DNA of 64,000 nt from Mercurialis annua (GCF_937616625.2 NC_065575.1:33231001-33295000), one strand, 5' to 3'; shown: positions 30,976-43,084, numbered from the stretch's first letter. A program made the numbers and translations. The notes: generated by a model not told the origin, from the letters alone.

Positions 30976-31529
30976 GAAATAAAAAAATAAAAATTAAACT
31001 AAAATAATGCTGAAAAAATAAAAACTAAAAATAAAAACTAGTGTAAAAAATTTAAATTAATTAGTTTATTACATGTTGATTATTGGTTGATCTTGTGTTG
31101 ATTTTATGTTGATATATGAAAAATAAATATGGTAAATAACAAATAGTGGTTAAAAATGAGCAAAAAATAAAAAATAAAAAATATTTAAAAATAAAAATCA
31201 ATAAAAAAGATTTACAAATTAATGTTAATCAGTTTAATAAAAAAATCTAAAATTAAATATTTAATAAATATTAAGTGCAGAAATATAATGGTGAAAAAAA
31301 TAATTAAAAATAATGAAAGAAAATGGTGGAAAATGAAAGTTATTATAGAAAGTAAAATTTTTATAAAAAAACATTATAAAAGAAAAAGAGGTTGGTATGA
31401 AAAGTAAAAATTTAAAAAAGGTGGTATAAAAGTAAGTATTGTAGAAAAATAGTATTTTGCATAAAAAGTCCAAAAACAAAACTGCATGTGTCAATCCAAT
31501 CGGTATATAATTAAATTTCTTTTCATATA

Positions 31530-31790
31530 CTCCCTCTGTTTCCTTTTAATTGTCCTTTTTAAAAAAAAATTGTTCCAAAATATTTATCAATTATAAATTT
31601 CAATGAAAAATTTTATATTTTTTTTTATTGTTGTCTTTTAATTTAGTTAGTGAAGTAGATATAGGATTTATCAACATGTGAACTTTTAGTATATCAATGT
31701 AAGGTTATTTAGTCATTTACATAAAATATTAATAATTTTTTTAATATGTGTGTTTTGTTAAAAATGAACAAATAAAAGGGACAGAGGAAG
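31530..31790. mobile_element. Stowaway MITE, 261 bp
   Basis: CTCCCTCTGTTTCCTTTTAA … AAAGGGACAGAGGAAG flanked by TA (31528-31529, 31791-31792). Confidence 0.8.
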
Positions 31791-31797
31791 TATACTA

Positions 31798-32056
31798 CTC
31801 CCTTCGTCTAATTTAGAGACGTATCATATTTTTAGATGTCTCATGTGAAAAGTCCATATTGTGTTTTTTATTTTAATTTACATTTAATTTTTATTTTCTT
31901 TTATTTCTCTTTTTTAAATTAATGACTATATAATTTTAAACACAACTTTCAAAACCACTATTAATAAGAATAAAATGAAAAAACACAATATTTAATAATG
32001 TTTTTTAATCAATGTGAAACAAACATGTATTTTTTAAACAGGACAGATGGATGGAA
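31798..32056. mobile_element. degenerate Stowaway MITE
   Basis: CTCCCTTCGTCTAATTTAG … AAACAGGACAGATGGATGG with TA at the left; lies 5 bp from the previous copy. The right end is eroded. Confidence 0.65.
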
Positions 32057-33574
32057 TAATTTTTAATGATTGTCATATTTAAATTGGCTTTTATTGATAA
32101 ATCATATTATAAATTAACAAATATTTTCAAATGATTGTCAAATATAATAAGTTGGCTTTTTTAAAAATATATTAATTAAATTAAATTTAAAAATGCAATT
32201 TTTTTGAAATATATTAATGCCATACTTCTTATATTTTTCTATATATAATTTTTTCCATCCATGCATCATGTATGTATATGAATTTTCCATTCAATTAATT
32301 TTTAATAACATTTTCCAACAAAAAATTTGTCATATTGCTTTTACACTAGTTTTCAATAATTTTACAATAAAAAATTAATTTAAACACATTGAAATTTGAT
32401 TCTTTAAATTTTATCTTATTTATATCTCTTATAATTTTATTAAAAAATTTTATCTTTTTATATTAGATTTATTATAAATTTTATCCTATTAGTCAAAAAA
32501 AATTCATAAAATAAGTAGATAAATTATGTGTATCTATGACTATTTATATTTAAATAAATTCTAAAATGACATATCAATTATAATTAAATATAAAAAAAAT
32601 GAGAAAATTGTAAAAAAAAAATTATTTACCATTTGATTGTTAGCCGTTTGATAAGTTAACAGTTGACTTTATTGAGTGGGCCAAATATTAATATCTATTA
32701 AGTGGATTTTAGATAAACTTTAGTTGAATTTAAATGTATAGTACTCACTTGATCATCTTAATTAGACATTACTCCATTTAATCTTAAGATTAACTCTAAC
32801 TATATTATCATAAAATTAAACAAAAATTACTTTAGTTTTTTTATCGAACATGAATATAATTATTTAAAATTTATTTAGATCCATCTTAAATATACTCTAA
32901 AGATTTACTTACAATCCACGTCAAATTGATGTTAGGTGAGCACGATAAGAAATAAATCTACCGAAATCAACGTCAGATCCACCATCCGGCTATATCATAT
33001 TATCATTAAATTTAAACTACAATAAAGACATAAACAATACACAAAAATCTCGAGAGATGGATGTTTGGTGGGTTTTCAGGTGTTTTTCTTTTGAAAATTT
33101 TGGTATTTTAATAAATATTATTTAGGCAATTTAGAAATTATTTTCTCGGGTCCATACTTTTGGATTTTTTTTCCTAATAGTTTTATAATAGGCTATCATC
33201 TCTTATCACTTTACGTCAATCACTTATATTTAATGGTCTAAGAATACTAAACTGTTGCGCTAATATAAACTTTGTCACGATTCGATATTTCGGGAAATTT
33301 TTACAAAAATGATTTTTAATTTTAAAATCTAAACTTAATTTGATAATTGTTGATTTCTAGCATATAAAAGTTAAAGTTTCATTATTTTTGGAAATAAATT
33401 ACGATGTTTTAAGTTAGCTCAAGTTTAGGAATTTAAGTTAGTCGTATTCCGACATTAACAACCGGTTTAATGTTTAGATACGACCAGTCAGGAGAATTCG
33501 GACATAAGGATAAGAGAGCAATTTAAATATTCAATAAAATAATAATTGAAAAATAAATGTTGACATTATTTAAA
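32057..33574. other. AT-rich spacer, nothing recognised
   Basis: No credible coding frame or structured repeat. 33240-33520 is somewhat less AT-rich but matches nothing I recognise. Confidence 0.5.
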
Positions 33575-34080
33575 GCTCCAATGCTTTAAAAAAACGACCT
33601 TTTAACTCCATTTCAATCTTACTCTCTGACGTTGAAAACTGGTTAATCTTATCTTATTTCGCATTTTCTCGTTTCAATTGTACCTCAATTTTTTTAATTT
33701 TTTGACGACTATTTTACTTAAAGGATGAAATCTTTGAATTAACTAAGTTTAAAGATAAAATTAGATTCATTTTCATTCAAAAAGTACAAATAAGTCATTT
33801 ATTTTTAAAAACTAGCTAAAAGCCATAATCCAGTTAAAAATAATTTACATTCTTAATTAATTTAACTAAATCTAAATAAATTTTAAATATATATAATTAA
33901 TATATATGCTAGACATGGAGAACGTTACGAATTTTTTTCGAATAAAAAAGACATCAATTTAATATTTCAGGGTACAATTGAAACATAAAAATACAAAACA
34001 GGATAAAATTGGTAATCTTCCAATGTCGGGGTAGGATTGAAAAAGGGCTAAAAGATCGAAACTTTTTAAAGTATTCGGCC
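33575..34080. mobile_element. MULE-type fold-back MITE, about 506 bp
   Basis: The left arm (gctccaatgctttaaaaaaa) pairs with the complement of the right end (…tttttaaagtattcggcc), continuing through ttttaactcc/tttagcccttt and tttcaattgtacc. Flanks ttatttaaa and ttatttatt agree at 7 of 9. Confidence 0.6.
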
Positions 34081-34522
34081 TTATTTATTTATGTCAAATT
34101 CATACCCTTTAAAAATATAAGCTTTAATAGTTTATATCTAATTTTAATTTGATTAAATTAAAAATTAATACATATTTTTACACAATTTCTACATTTAAAA
34201 GTGCAAGGACCTAAAATTAAAAAAATTAAAAGTGCACTAACAGCGTCAATACTCGCCTTAACAGAGGGATCTCGGGATGATGGAAGTGAAAGTGCATGGA
34301 TTTTATATAAAATATTTTAGTACAAGAACTTTATGTGTAAAAAGAACAAAGTGCAAGGACACACAAATAGATTAAGCCAAAAATAGAAAAGGACAACGTG
34401 ACAGCCTCAAAATGTAAGTTGCAGGATATTTTTGTTCTTCATAATTGCTTAATTATCAAAAACCTGCATACCCTTCCTACTACATGCTTGACTTATCACC
34501 TATACATATATTTAGTTGTTTG
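34081..34522. other. spacer, nothing recognised
   Basis: Contains repeated 'gtgcaagga' words (34201, 34353), perhaps an eroded inverted repeat; no gene. Confidence 0.35.
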
Positions 34523-34715
34523 CGTTAAAAATAATCTCATATTGTTTAGAAGAACATATATAAATAAGTTTATAAGTGTAAAAGTCATGGTTGAACCTAT
34601 TAACTAGTTCAAGTTATTAGATCATGGTTGAAACTAAACACTTTTATAAACATGTGGATAGATTGTCACATTCTCACTAATTAATAATTAATTACTTCCA
34701 CAAATATTTCTAATA
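34523..34715 (+). repeat. 5' LTR of the TRIM
   Basis: Direct counterpart of 34995-35184. Confidence 0.75.
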
Positions 34716-34730
34716 TGGTATCAAAGCGGA

Positions 34731-34930
34731 TCTGGCCTGGATTTTTAATTTGCCGGTTGTCCATCTGGATGTTCAGTCTCAGCGGCCCGGTCTGGTGTTG
34801 CCGCTGCGTATTAAATCAAAAATTTCAATGAGTCTGGCCCGAATTTTTAATTTGCAGGTTGTACATCTGGATGTTCATTCCCAACGGCCCGGTCTGGTGT
34901 TGCCGCTGCTTGTTAAATCAAAAATTTCAG
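34731..34930 (+). repeat. tandem duplication of about 100 bp inside the TRIM
   Basis: Unit 34731-34832 is repeated at 34833-34930: TCTGGCC…TTTTTAATTTGC…ATCTGGATGTTCA…CGGCCCGGTCTGGTGTTGCC…TTAAATC. The units differ at scattered sites. Confidence 0.85.
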
Positions 34931-34994
34931 TTTCAGGGGGAGTCAATTTCAAGTGACAACCGGATGTCCAGTCCCGGTTGCACTTGAGGGGGAA

Positions 34995-35184
34995 TGTTAA
35001 AGATAATCTCACATTACTTAGGAGAACAAATATAAATGAGTTTATAAGTGTAAAGATTCAACCACCTATTAACTAGTTCTAGTTATTAGGTAATGATAGA
35101 ACCTAAACACTCTTATAAATATGTGGGTGAATTGTCACATTCTCACCAATTAATAATTAATTACTTCCACCAATATTTCTAATA
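34995..35184 (+). repeat. 3' LTR of the TRIM
   Basis: Begins TGTTAAAGATAATC just after the polypurine tract and ends TTTCTAATA. Confidence 0.75.
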
Positions 35185-35715
35185 GTGTGTTGCGAGTAGG
35201 ATTTAAATATGGCACAAAATTAGGAAACCCAGGAATACAAGGTCCTATTTAATTGTAGAAAATATTTTCTGTTTTCTGTTTTCAATATTTTTTTCATTTT
35301 TTGTGTTTTTCAAATTTTTATTTTCCAAACAGAAAACTAGAAACGAAATGTTGTTTGCTTATTGAATGTTTTTATTGTTTTCTAGTTTTTCATTTTCTAA
35401 AATTAAACAACAAACTACTTCTTTATAACGAGTTTTAGTATTTTTATTTTTCTTAAATGTTGTACAACCTCTAAAAAATAAAAAATTCAATTTTTAACTA
35501 TTTAATATTTATTTTAAAATTAAAACTTTTAAATATAAGGAGATAGTATGTGCTAAAACAATTTTTTTATATAATAATAAATGTGTATGAAATAATTTAA
35601 AAATAAAATAGTTGGACCATTGATCATTGACTATGTTTAAACTAACATTTACTAAGCGATAATTAACTATTTTTTAAATTATATACTAAATGTTTTTAAA
35701 TAATTTATTGTTAAT
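35185..35715. other. AT-rich spacer
   Basis: Includes A/T-rich 'gttttctgttttc' repeats around 35270-35400; no gene. Confidence 0.4.
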
Positions 35716-36353
35716 AGGTTAATGTCATAAAACTTCAACAACTTTACACGTTTTTTCAATTTAATCACGTCTTTTAAAACTTGTCATAAAAACACCAATT
35801 GTTTTTCAAATCGATACACAGTGTCGACGTGGCATTCATTCATTGGTTAAAAATGACCTCTACCTCAACAAATTATACCAACAGATGAGTGCTACCTCAG
35901 CACCTTATACGGATTTGAAAAAAAAATAAAAGTTGGTGTATTTTTATGATAAATTTTAGGCTTAATGGCGTAAAAAATCATAAACTTTAGCGTGTTTTGC
36001 AAATTTAACATAAACTTTCAAATTTTGGAAAATTAATACACAAACTTTTGATTTTTTGCAATTTTAGCACCAATGAATTTTCCTTCAAAAAAATAGAGAA
36101 ATATGCTGATGTGGACGCCGAAATAGTGGTTATTCCGCTGTACACATCAGCATTTTTTTCACGAAAAATTGATCGGTGCTAAAGTTGCCAAATATCAAAA
36201 ATTTGTGTATTAATTTGCCAAAATTGAAAGTTTATGTTAAATTTGCAAAACACGCTAAAGTTTGTAATTTTTTACGCAATTAAGCCAAAATTTTAAAAGG
36301 CGTGATTAAATTGAGAAAACGTGTAAAGTTTGTGATTTTTTATGATATTACCC
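35716..36353. mobile_element. MULE-type MITE (family with TTTACACGTTTT) carrying a nested MITE
   Basis: Starts AGGTTAATGTCATAAAA and ends TTTTATGATATTACCC; flanks ATTGTTAAT and CTTGTTAAT match at 8 of 9. Subterminal CTTTACACGTTTT…CAATTTAATCACG is shared with the copy at 43085-43412. A second MITE is inserted at 35959. Confidence 0.8.
35959..36286. mobile_element. nested MULE-type MITE, GGCTTAAT termini, 328 bp
   Basis: Starts GGCTTAATGGCGTAAAAAAT and ends with its complement …GCAATTAAGCC. Flanks TAAATTTTA (35950-35958) and AAAATTTTA (36287-36295) match at 8 of 9. Long inverted repeats. Confidence 0.85.
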
Positions 36354-36811
36354 CTTGTTAATATAATTAATTAATTGATTATTAAACTAAATTTTAATTT
36401 TAAACATATTTTAAAATATTTAATTTTAAAGTAATTTTTTTTAATTTTTTAAATCGACCGCAGCCGGAATTTATCAGTTTCAAAACGGCACGGAACAATT
36501 CAGGGGGCGGTTCAGGATCAGTTTAAGTGTTTCTTGAAATGTGAACAAACAGCAACTGTTGGAACTGTAGTTATGTGAAATGTGGCCATTTGTACATGCA
36601 CGTGCTTATTAATAGTTAAAACAAGTTTCATCAATAATTAGATTAAATAAATTGTGACTCTCGTTATCGAATTTTTAAATTAAATTTTTTAGTGTTCTTT
36701 GAACTCATTAGATAAAACTATTAATCATAAAAGTGTGTTTTCTAAAAGTTACCTTTTATAAAGGAAAAGTTTGAAAACATTTTTTTGGTGTTTTCCAACC
36801 ATTATTTATAA
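36354..36811. other. spacer with a fragment rich in CGG words
   Basis: 36450-36530 (gaccgcagccgg…ggcggttcaggatc) may be a hAT-element remnant. Otherwise nothing recognised. Confidence 0.35.
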
Positions 36812-37130
36812 GGCTTAATTGCACCAAAAATCACCAACTTTTGCGTGTTTTTGGTATTTAACATAATCTTTTTTTCTTGACATAAAAAATCATCAACTTT
36901 CATTTTTTGGCATATTCGTCCACATAACCATTTTCTTTGAAAAATTAAACTCAAAATGATGTCGTTTTAGCGCAAAACGGCGCCACTTTACATTCAAAAC
37001 GGCGCCGTTTCACATCCCGTGGACAAATATGCCAAAAAATGAAAGTTGGTGATTTCTTATGCCAAGAAAAAAAGATTATGTTAAATACCAAAAACACGCG
37101 AAAGTTGGTGATTTTTTATGCAATTAAGCC
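36812..37130. mobile_element. MULE-type MITE, GGCTTAATT termini, 319 bp, perfect 9-bp TSD
   Basis: Starts GGCTTAATTGCACCAAAAAT and ends ATGCAATTAAGCC. TATTTATAA on both sides (36803-36811 and 37131-37139). The core has the palindromic pair AAAACGGCGCC / GGCGCCGTTTT (36974-37012). Confidence 0.9.
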
Positions 37131-37255
37131 TATTTATAATATGGAAAATTATGAAAATTGTTTTCTAGTTTTCTAAATTAGAAAATATCACAACTAAACA
37201 CCAAATTCTATTTTTCAATTTTCTTGGAGTAATTTTCTGAAAACAGACATTATTT

Positions 37256-38488
37256 GGGTTTTTTATGCAAAATACGGGATTTGATAGCCCATTTACTTTT
37301 ACACTGTTGAACTGTAACTTTTACATTGAGCATCTTAAAAGTTTACAAAACTGACTTTATTTATCAAAAATATATACAGATTTCTCAATTTTTCAATTTT
37401 CTTTCATTATTTTTTATTTTCTCTTCACCATTATATTTCTGCACTTAATATTTATCACATCATTTTTTTGATTTTTTTTATTTTTTTGACTCTTTTATGA
37501 TTTTAATTTTTTTAATTGTTGATGTTTTTCGTCAGTTTAAATCTCAACATGCTATCAACATAATATCAACACAATATCAACAACACTTAATAAATTGGGT
37601 AATATTAGATTTTTAAAGCTTTTTATACTAATTTTTATTTTTTTTATCTTTATTTTTTAATTATAATCAACCAATATTTGTTATTTACCATATATTTTAT
37701 TTTATTTTATTTTCTATAAAGTATTGTTTTTTTAAAAAACATCAACATAAAATTAACATAAAATCAGCCAAAAATTAATGCCTCTTTTTCGACAATTGTT
37801 AAAATCAACATAAAATCAACTTAATATCAACATAAAATCACCTATGTAATATTATAATAATTCAACATCATTATTTATATTTTTTACCAATGGTAAAATC
37901 AACACAAAATCAACTATATAATATTGTAATAATTCAATATCATTATTTATATTTTTCACAAATGATAAAATCAACACAATGTCAACACAATATCAACAAC
38001 GATCATCAACCAATCGTGCTACAAAATAAAAAGACGCAGAAATACAATAAAACACAATAAAAATGCAGAAATAACAAAAATTTATTCCATAAAAACATAA
38101 AATTATTTTATATAACATGAAATTATCATTATATTCTTTAAAGATAATGTTTATACATGTTTAATTATGAAAAAAACAGTAAATAATGAACATATTATAG
38201 ATCTGAAAAAAAAAACTTCAGATCTAAAATAAAAACGATAAAGAAAAGATGACGGCGAGACGAAGGAGGAACGACGGAGACAGAACGGCGACAAGAGCGG
38301 CATGGTAGGAAAAGAAGAAGAGAAGATGAGAATTGAAACCAGAAAAATAAATGAAGAAGATAAGGAAGAATAAAAAAATCCGTATAAAAGAAAATAATAA
38401 ACCCGCGTACAGTAGTTTTGCAATATAAAACATGTGTCCGTATAAAAGTAATAATATGACAGATGTAGGTTGTTTATGAAAAAAGCCC
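37256..38488. mobile_element. MULE-type non-autonomous element, 1233 bp, ATCAACAT-rich
   Basis: Starts GGGTTTTTTATGCAAAATA and ends TTTATGAAAAAAGCCC; flanks ACATTATTT (37247-37255) and ATATTATTT (38489-38497) match at 8 of 9. Interior 37540-38000 is dense in 'atcaacacaatatcaac'. The 99- and 117-residue minus frames at the right are low-complexity and unlikely to be genes. Confidence 0.75.
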
Positions 38489-38622
38489 ATATTATTTCCC
38501 ACAACTAAACAAGGCCCAAACATTTTTAGATAAACAGAAAGTTTTTTTTTATCAAAAATAGAAAGTTATATGTAAGTGGAGTGAAAATTTTGGCAGATTC
38601 CAATGTATTTTAGTAATATATA

Positions 38623-39019
38623 GGCAGAAGGTATAAAAAAACTCTCGAGTTTTTTTCAAAAATACAGATCAGTCCTTTTATTTTATCTGGGCACAATTAA
38701 GCCCCCGTGTTTTTAAAATTGAACAATTAAACTCTTATTATTTTAAAATCGAACAAATAAACTGTTTTAGTTTACTTTTAGGACACTTACCCCCTCAAAT
38801 TTTTGGTAAATATTTTAAATATTAAAATTATTTTTGAACTTTTTTCTTATATGATTATGAGAGACATGTCAGCCATTAACGAGTGTTTCTAATGATGTTG
38901 GATGAAAGAGCTTATTTGTTCTATTTGAAAACAAAGAGGACTTAATTATATTCTAAAAAAATAAAAAGACTGATTGTACTTTTGTGAAAACTATGAGGAT
39001 TTTTTTTATACTTTTTACC
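38623..39019. mobile_element. MULE-type MITE, 397 bp
   Basis: The arms GGCAGAAGGTATAAAAAAACTC and …TTTTTTTATACTTTTTACC are complementary; flanks TAATATATA and TATTATATA match at 8 of 9 (38614-38622, 39020-39028). Confidence 0.75.
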
Positions 39020-39105
39020 TATTATATATGTAAAACCTAGTGGAAGAATGACACTCGGAAGTAAATAGCCATCATATTTGTAACGTCTTATGTGACTAAA
39101 AATTA

Positions 39106-39378
39106 CTCCCTCCGTCCCAATAGAGTTGTCCACTTTGCCTTTATCACATAGTTTAAGAAAAGCAATCATTGTTCATAGTTTTTGTAAAATTTTCCTTACT
39201 TTTCTTGTCATACCCCTATTTAATGTAGGGTCCACTTGCAATTTACTTTTATTAGTGGACTTTAAATAGGGGTAATGTAGGAAAATTAATTGTAAAGTTA
39301 GTTACTTTTTGAAAGTGGACAAGAGTTTTGGGACAAAAAAAATTCTCAAAGTGAACAACTCTATTGGGACGGAGGGAG
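39106..39378. mobile_element. Stowaway MITE, 273 bp
   Basis: CTCCCTCCGTCCCAATAGAG … CTCTATTGGGACGGAGGGAG flanked by TA (39104-39105, 39379-39380). Arms of about 30 bp are near-perfect, suggesting a fairly recent copy. Confidence 0.95.
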
Positions 39379-39397
39379 TATGATTTAATTTTAAAAT

Positions 39398-40544
39398 GCC
39401 CAAACCTATCTAGAGATTCCTGTATTTTATATTTTTTTCAGAGGTTTTTATACTTTATTTTTGTATTATCTGGTCCCTCGATTAATTTATTTTTTATTTT
39501 TCAGATTGTTTTTAAATTTTTTCTAGTTCTTTTATGTGACTGGAGGAAAAAATGTAATTAGAGGAACTGGAAAAAAACTCAAAAGGGAGTTGAAAATCGA
39601 AAATAGATAAATAGAGAAACCAGATAATACAAAAATAAAATATAAAGATCTTCGGATAGGGGTGTGCACGGATCCTGGATATCTCCAAAACTGAACCGAA
39701 AACCGGACCAAAAATATCAAGGACCGAAAAATATTTGTTGACCATTGACTTTCTCCGAACCGAACCGTACCGAAAATTTTATTGGTACGGTTCTGGATCT
39801 TTCATAAATAACCGTACTGAGAACTGAACCAAACCGTACCGAACTGAAGTACCGAACTTATACCCGAAGAACCGAAATTTTAATTTGATTACTATATTCG
39901 TATTAACTTTTAATTACTAAACATTAAAATTGTTTATTAAATTATATAAATTTGTCAAATATTTAATAATTATTAAAAGTATTTTTTAAAAATTGATATG
40001 AACAATTTACATATTCATTATCCAATTATTGACCAAATTATATAGTTTTAACAAAAAGAATATTGTTTAGACTTAAGAATAAATAAAAATACCCTCATCA
40101 AATAATCAAAAATTTAATATTAAATCGAACGATAATATACATGTTGTGCCCTTTTATTTTATTAATGATTATTTATTTGTGATAGTTGAAAATATAAAAA
40201 AAATGAATGAGTAGCTAATTAATTTTAAAAGTCAGAATAGTATATTATAATATAGTAGAGATCATATTTTAAATAAAATAATATCCGTGGTTTTAGTGAT
40301 ATCCGTACCGAACCATACTGAACTATTAGGACCGAGTCCCCGTACTGAACCGTACCGAAAAATAAAATCTCCGAACCGAACCGAACTGTTTATTGGTACG
40401 GATCTGGAGATACAATTTTCGATATCCCCGACTTTTGGTTTGGTTCTGGAGATTTGCCAATACCCGGATTTCCCCGAACCGTACTCACCGCTATCTCCGG
40501 AAAGAAAAAGTGTAAAGTATACGGACCTCTAGATAAATTAAGCC
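39398..40544. mobile_element. MULE-type MITE related to 8338-8672, carrying a nested hAT-like element
   Basis: Left end GCCCAAACCTATCTAGAG and right end CTCTAGATAAATTAAGCC pair; flanks TTTTAAAAT (39389-39397) and TTTGAAAAT (40545-40553) match at 8 of 9. Without the insert at 39656-40492 it is about 310 bp. Confidence 0.8.
39656..40492. mobile_element. nested hAT-like element, ACCGTACC-rich
   Basis: Ends ATAGGGGTGTGCACGG and …CCGTACTCACCGCT; flanks ATCTTCGG (39648-39655) and ATCTCCGG (40493-40500) match at 7 of 8. Subterminal repeats of GAACCGTACCGAA on both sides; AT-rich core. Confidence 0.75.
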
Positions 40545-41332
40545 TTTGAAAATCTTATATATAACATTAATTGAAATCCTTCTTATCATTCCAGTTTAGT
40601 TAAAGAATGGAAGGTTTGGTTGTAGGTTCCCTCCTCTGTGTGGCAGTAGATGATCCCTTGAATGGAGGTATAATATTTAACGATTATTGTGAGATTCATT
40701 TCGTATTAGCTGCTTTATTTTATTTTATTTTAATTTCAATGTTCTTTCTGTAATAATTTGTCATATTACAATTGGTATTTCTTGTTTTTTCTTTTCTGAA
40801 TTCTAGGTTCAGACTTGTTAATATTCTGGGTAAAAAACATTAGGGGTTACTATATTTTGCCCTAATTTTGAAAAGACCTAGCAATACAAAAATACTCCAC
40901 CTTTTTCAACTTTCTAGTTTATGTCTTGAACTTTTAAAATCGTAAATTTTATTCGGTTCTCAATTTTTCATTTCAATTGTACCCATATTTTAAATTAGAG
41001 TCTTTTTTTTCTGAAAAAATTCCCATATATTCATATACGACACTTAGTATATACGTCCTTAATATTTTAAAAAGTACCAAAATTAGAACTATGTGCCAAA
41101 TCTGAAAGACATTTGAAAATCTTTTTTCAAGTGAAAAAATTCCAATTCAAATAAAATTGGAACTGAAAATTTAAAAATGAAATCAAATTTAAGATATAAA
41201 AGTTTGGGATATAGATAAAAAAATTGAAAAAAAAAATGATTTTTTCGAATGATTAAACCTTTCAAAAATAATACTCAATATTGGTTTATTTCATTAAGGC
41301 TATCAAAGTTTAATACACTGATCACTTGTTGA
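40545..41332. other. spacer, perhaps an eroded fold-back element
   Basis: Blocks near 40930-40990 (tttaaaatcgtaaatttt, tttcatttcaattgtaccc) have approximate complements near 41140-41220. No gene. Confidence 0.35.
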
Positions 41333-41652
41333 CAGTGTCTTAAAAATCGAGTCGGACCGGCAGTAGAACCAGGCTCCGGGCGGTGGGCCGGTTCAAAATA
41401 TATAAAAAACCAGAATTCCGGTTTGAACCAGATTGGACCGGTTTTGACCAGGTCTTTAAATTGGTTTGATCGTTATTAAACTGGATGAAGAGAATTAACA
41501 ACAAAAACATTTGTCGCTAAATACCTAAAATTTGTCGCTAATTTCATGATTTCTTATTTTTTAATAATGTCACTGAACCAGTTAAACCGGTGATTGAACC
41601 AAAAACCGGTGGCTTCACCGGTTCATCCACCTGTTTTGTTTTTAAAACACTA
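41333..41652. mobile_element. hAT-type MITE of the CAGTGTTTT family
   Basis: CAGTGTCTTAAAAATCGAG…CCGGTTC on the left and CACCGGTTC…TTTTTAAAACACTA on the right are complementary and resemble the ends at 3414 and 7983. No intact target duplication. Confidence 0.65.
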
Positions 41653-43084
41653 CCTATTATATCACGTTTAGAAAGTGTTGACGTATCATGTTTAGACTTT
41701 AGAAAGTGTTGAAGAACCATCGCATGTTATAAATTTCTCATATCTTCTGTCAATAGAATCCTTTTTCAAATGGAAATTTTTTTCCATACCGCAAATTTGT
41801 CTTGGCGTATCCTTGATCCCTGCAGAGAGAATATATTCCATTTTCTTAATATTAAAAAGATAAGTAATCAAGCAACAAAGAAGAAGTTGGTCTTTTTTTA
41901 AATTTGAATAGTAAAAAAACTAGCGATTACAGATGTACGGGGTCGAGTGATTTCTCGGTCCTCCGCCGGCACTTGTGGATTTTGGGGAACAAGAAGAGAA
42001 ACTCGTGCATGCTTACTAAACCTATTTAGATAACAGGTAATCATGCAGCTTGCCAGAATCTCAAGTCCAGGATTCAGACAGCATACCATCTGCATTTTGG
42101 GCGCTTAGGTTCATCCTCACCTTCGCCAAAGACGGGCTTCTCGGTCTTGTGCTTCATTAATAGGCTCACGATAGGATCAGATTCTATTCTAAGCACTTCA
42201 TCACGAAAAAGAATCTATAAAAGGCAGTTTCATTATGGTGGTATACCAGGCACCTATAAGAATGCACTTTCTTGCTAACAAACCATTTTGTAAAAGAAAA
42301 GAGCTACTTCTATGTGCAGGTACTCTTGATAGAGATTGGGATAGCGTTCAATCATCTGTAGCTCTTCTAAGAGAAAAATGGATTATGGGAGTGTGTCACT
42401 TATTGCTTTGGGCGTGCAGAAATAGATTCTGGAAGCTAAAAAAGGGTATTTTGAGCAATTTCAATAATCGGGTTTATTGATATTTCTGGTATAGTAGATG
42501 CTACTCTTTCTTCTACACATTTATCCCCTCTTAATAGAATAGTGGGGAATGGATAATATTAGAACTCATTAAAATTAAAAAAACCCAAATTTGCTGAAAG
42601 AAAAACCTTATCCCGCATTAGGCATTAATTGATTTTTAACGTCTAATTAGATCGGACCTAGGGCCATGCGAGACAAAAAAATAGCTATTTTCATAGAATA
42701 GAATACTATAGTTGGGGCATGCAAAGGTGCAAGGAGATAGTGTGGCTTTCTTTGTTCTCATGGCAGAATGAGGGGTAAGTGAGGTTGTTCGCATAGGTAC
42801 GATATCTAGTAAAGTCGGTTCATTATCTTTCTCAAAAACGGAATTAAAGACTCCTTTATTGATATGATATAAAACAAGCTTATTTACTAATAAAGCGGCA
42901 TTCTTAAGATCAAAAAGTGCGCGGAAAAGGGGGGGCTCTCTGTTCCCGGTTTTCCTGCGTTACACATATAGCACATGAGTCAATAGAAGGAAGTAGATGG
43001 ACCATAATCGGATGTGGCAGTTCCAGAAGAGGATGGTTCAACTTCTAAATGTGAGAGCCAAAGGCGTTTGCATTATTTTATTAA
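41653..43084. other. possible organelle-derived (mitochondrial-like) segment
   Basis: From about 41800 the base composition is more balanced than the surroundings and lacks MITE structure. Stretches such as cgccaaagacgggcttctcg (42124-42143), agtgcgcggaaaagg and ctctgttcccggttttcctg (42940-42955) have the look of plant mitochondrial intergenic DNA. Three short frames (41898-42095 minus, 42235-42480 plus, others) resemble no protein I recognise. This impression is from composition and word usage only. Confidence 0.3.
41806..41835. repeat. inverted copy of a 30-bp sequence at about 43778-43807
   Basis: TTTGTCTTGGCGTATCCTTG followed by ATCCCTGCAG is the exact complement of 43778-43807 (CTGCAGGGATCAAGGATACG then CCAAGACAAA). 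Similarity continues for about 7 more bases with one mismatch. Confidence 0.85.

Larger units (their letters stand above)
30111..31471 (-). mobile_element. decayed element with TGTTGAT repeats, related to 37256-38488, interrupted by a LINE
   Basis: The flanks of the LINE (30111-30368 and about 31074-31471) hold many TTGATATT/TGTTGATTTT words. They match, in reverse orientation, blocks of the element at 37256-38488, e.g. 'attaagtgcagaaatataatgg' at 31270 against its complement near 37430. The right end gcataaaaagtcc (31459-31471) corresponds to the start of the other element. The left end was not found. Confidence 0.55.
34523..35184 (+). mobile_element. TRIM (miniature LTR retrotransposon), about 662 bp
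   Basis: Two direct repeats of about 190 bp (34523-34715 and 34995-35184), each running from GTTAAA(A/G)ATAATCTCA to ATATTTCTAATA, enclose 279 bp. The primer site TGGTATCAAAGC (one mismatch to the usual tRNA-Met site) follows the first LTR, and a polypurine tract TTGAGGGGGAA precedes the second. No coding capacity. The LTRs differ at many positions, so it is much older than the TR-GAG element. Flanks GTTTG/GTGTG may be an eroded 5-bp duplication. Confidence 0.8.

Noticed and set aside
38151..38523. 117- and 99-residue minus frames at the end of the 37256-38488 element
   Set aside because: Low-complexity Phe/Ser/Tyr composition in a transposon arm, overlapping each other in two frames.
42235..42480. 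81-residue plus frame in the possible organelle segment
   Set aside because: No recognisable similarity, no plant gene context; kept only as part of the region description.
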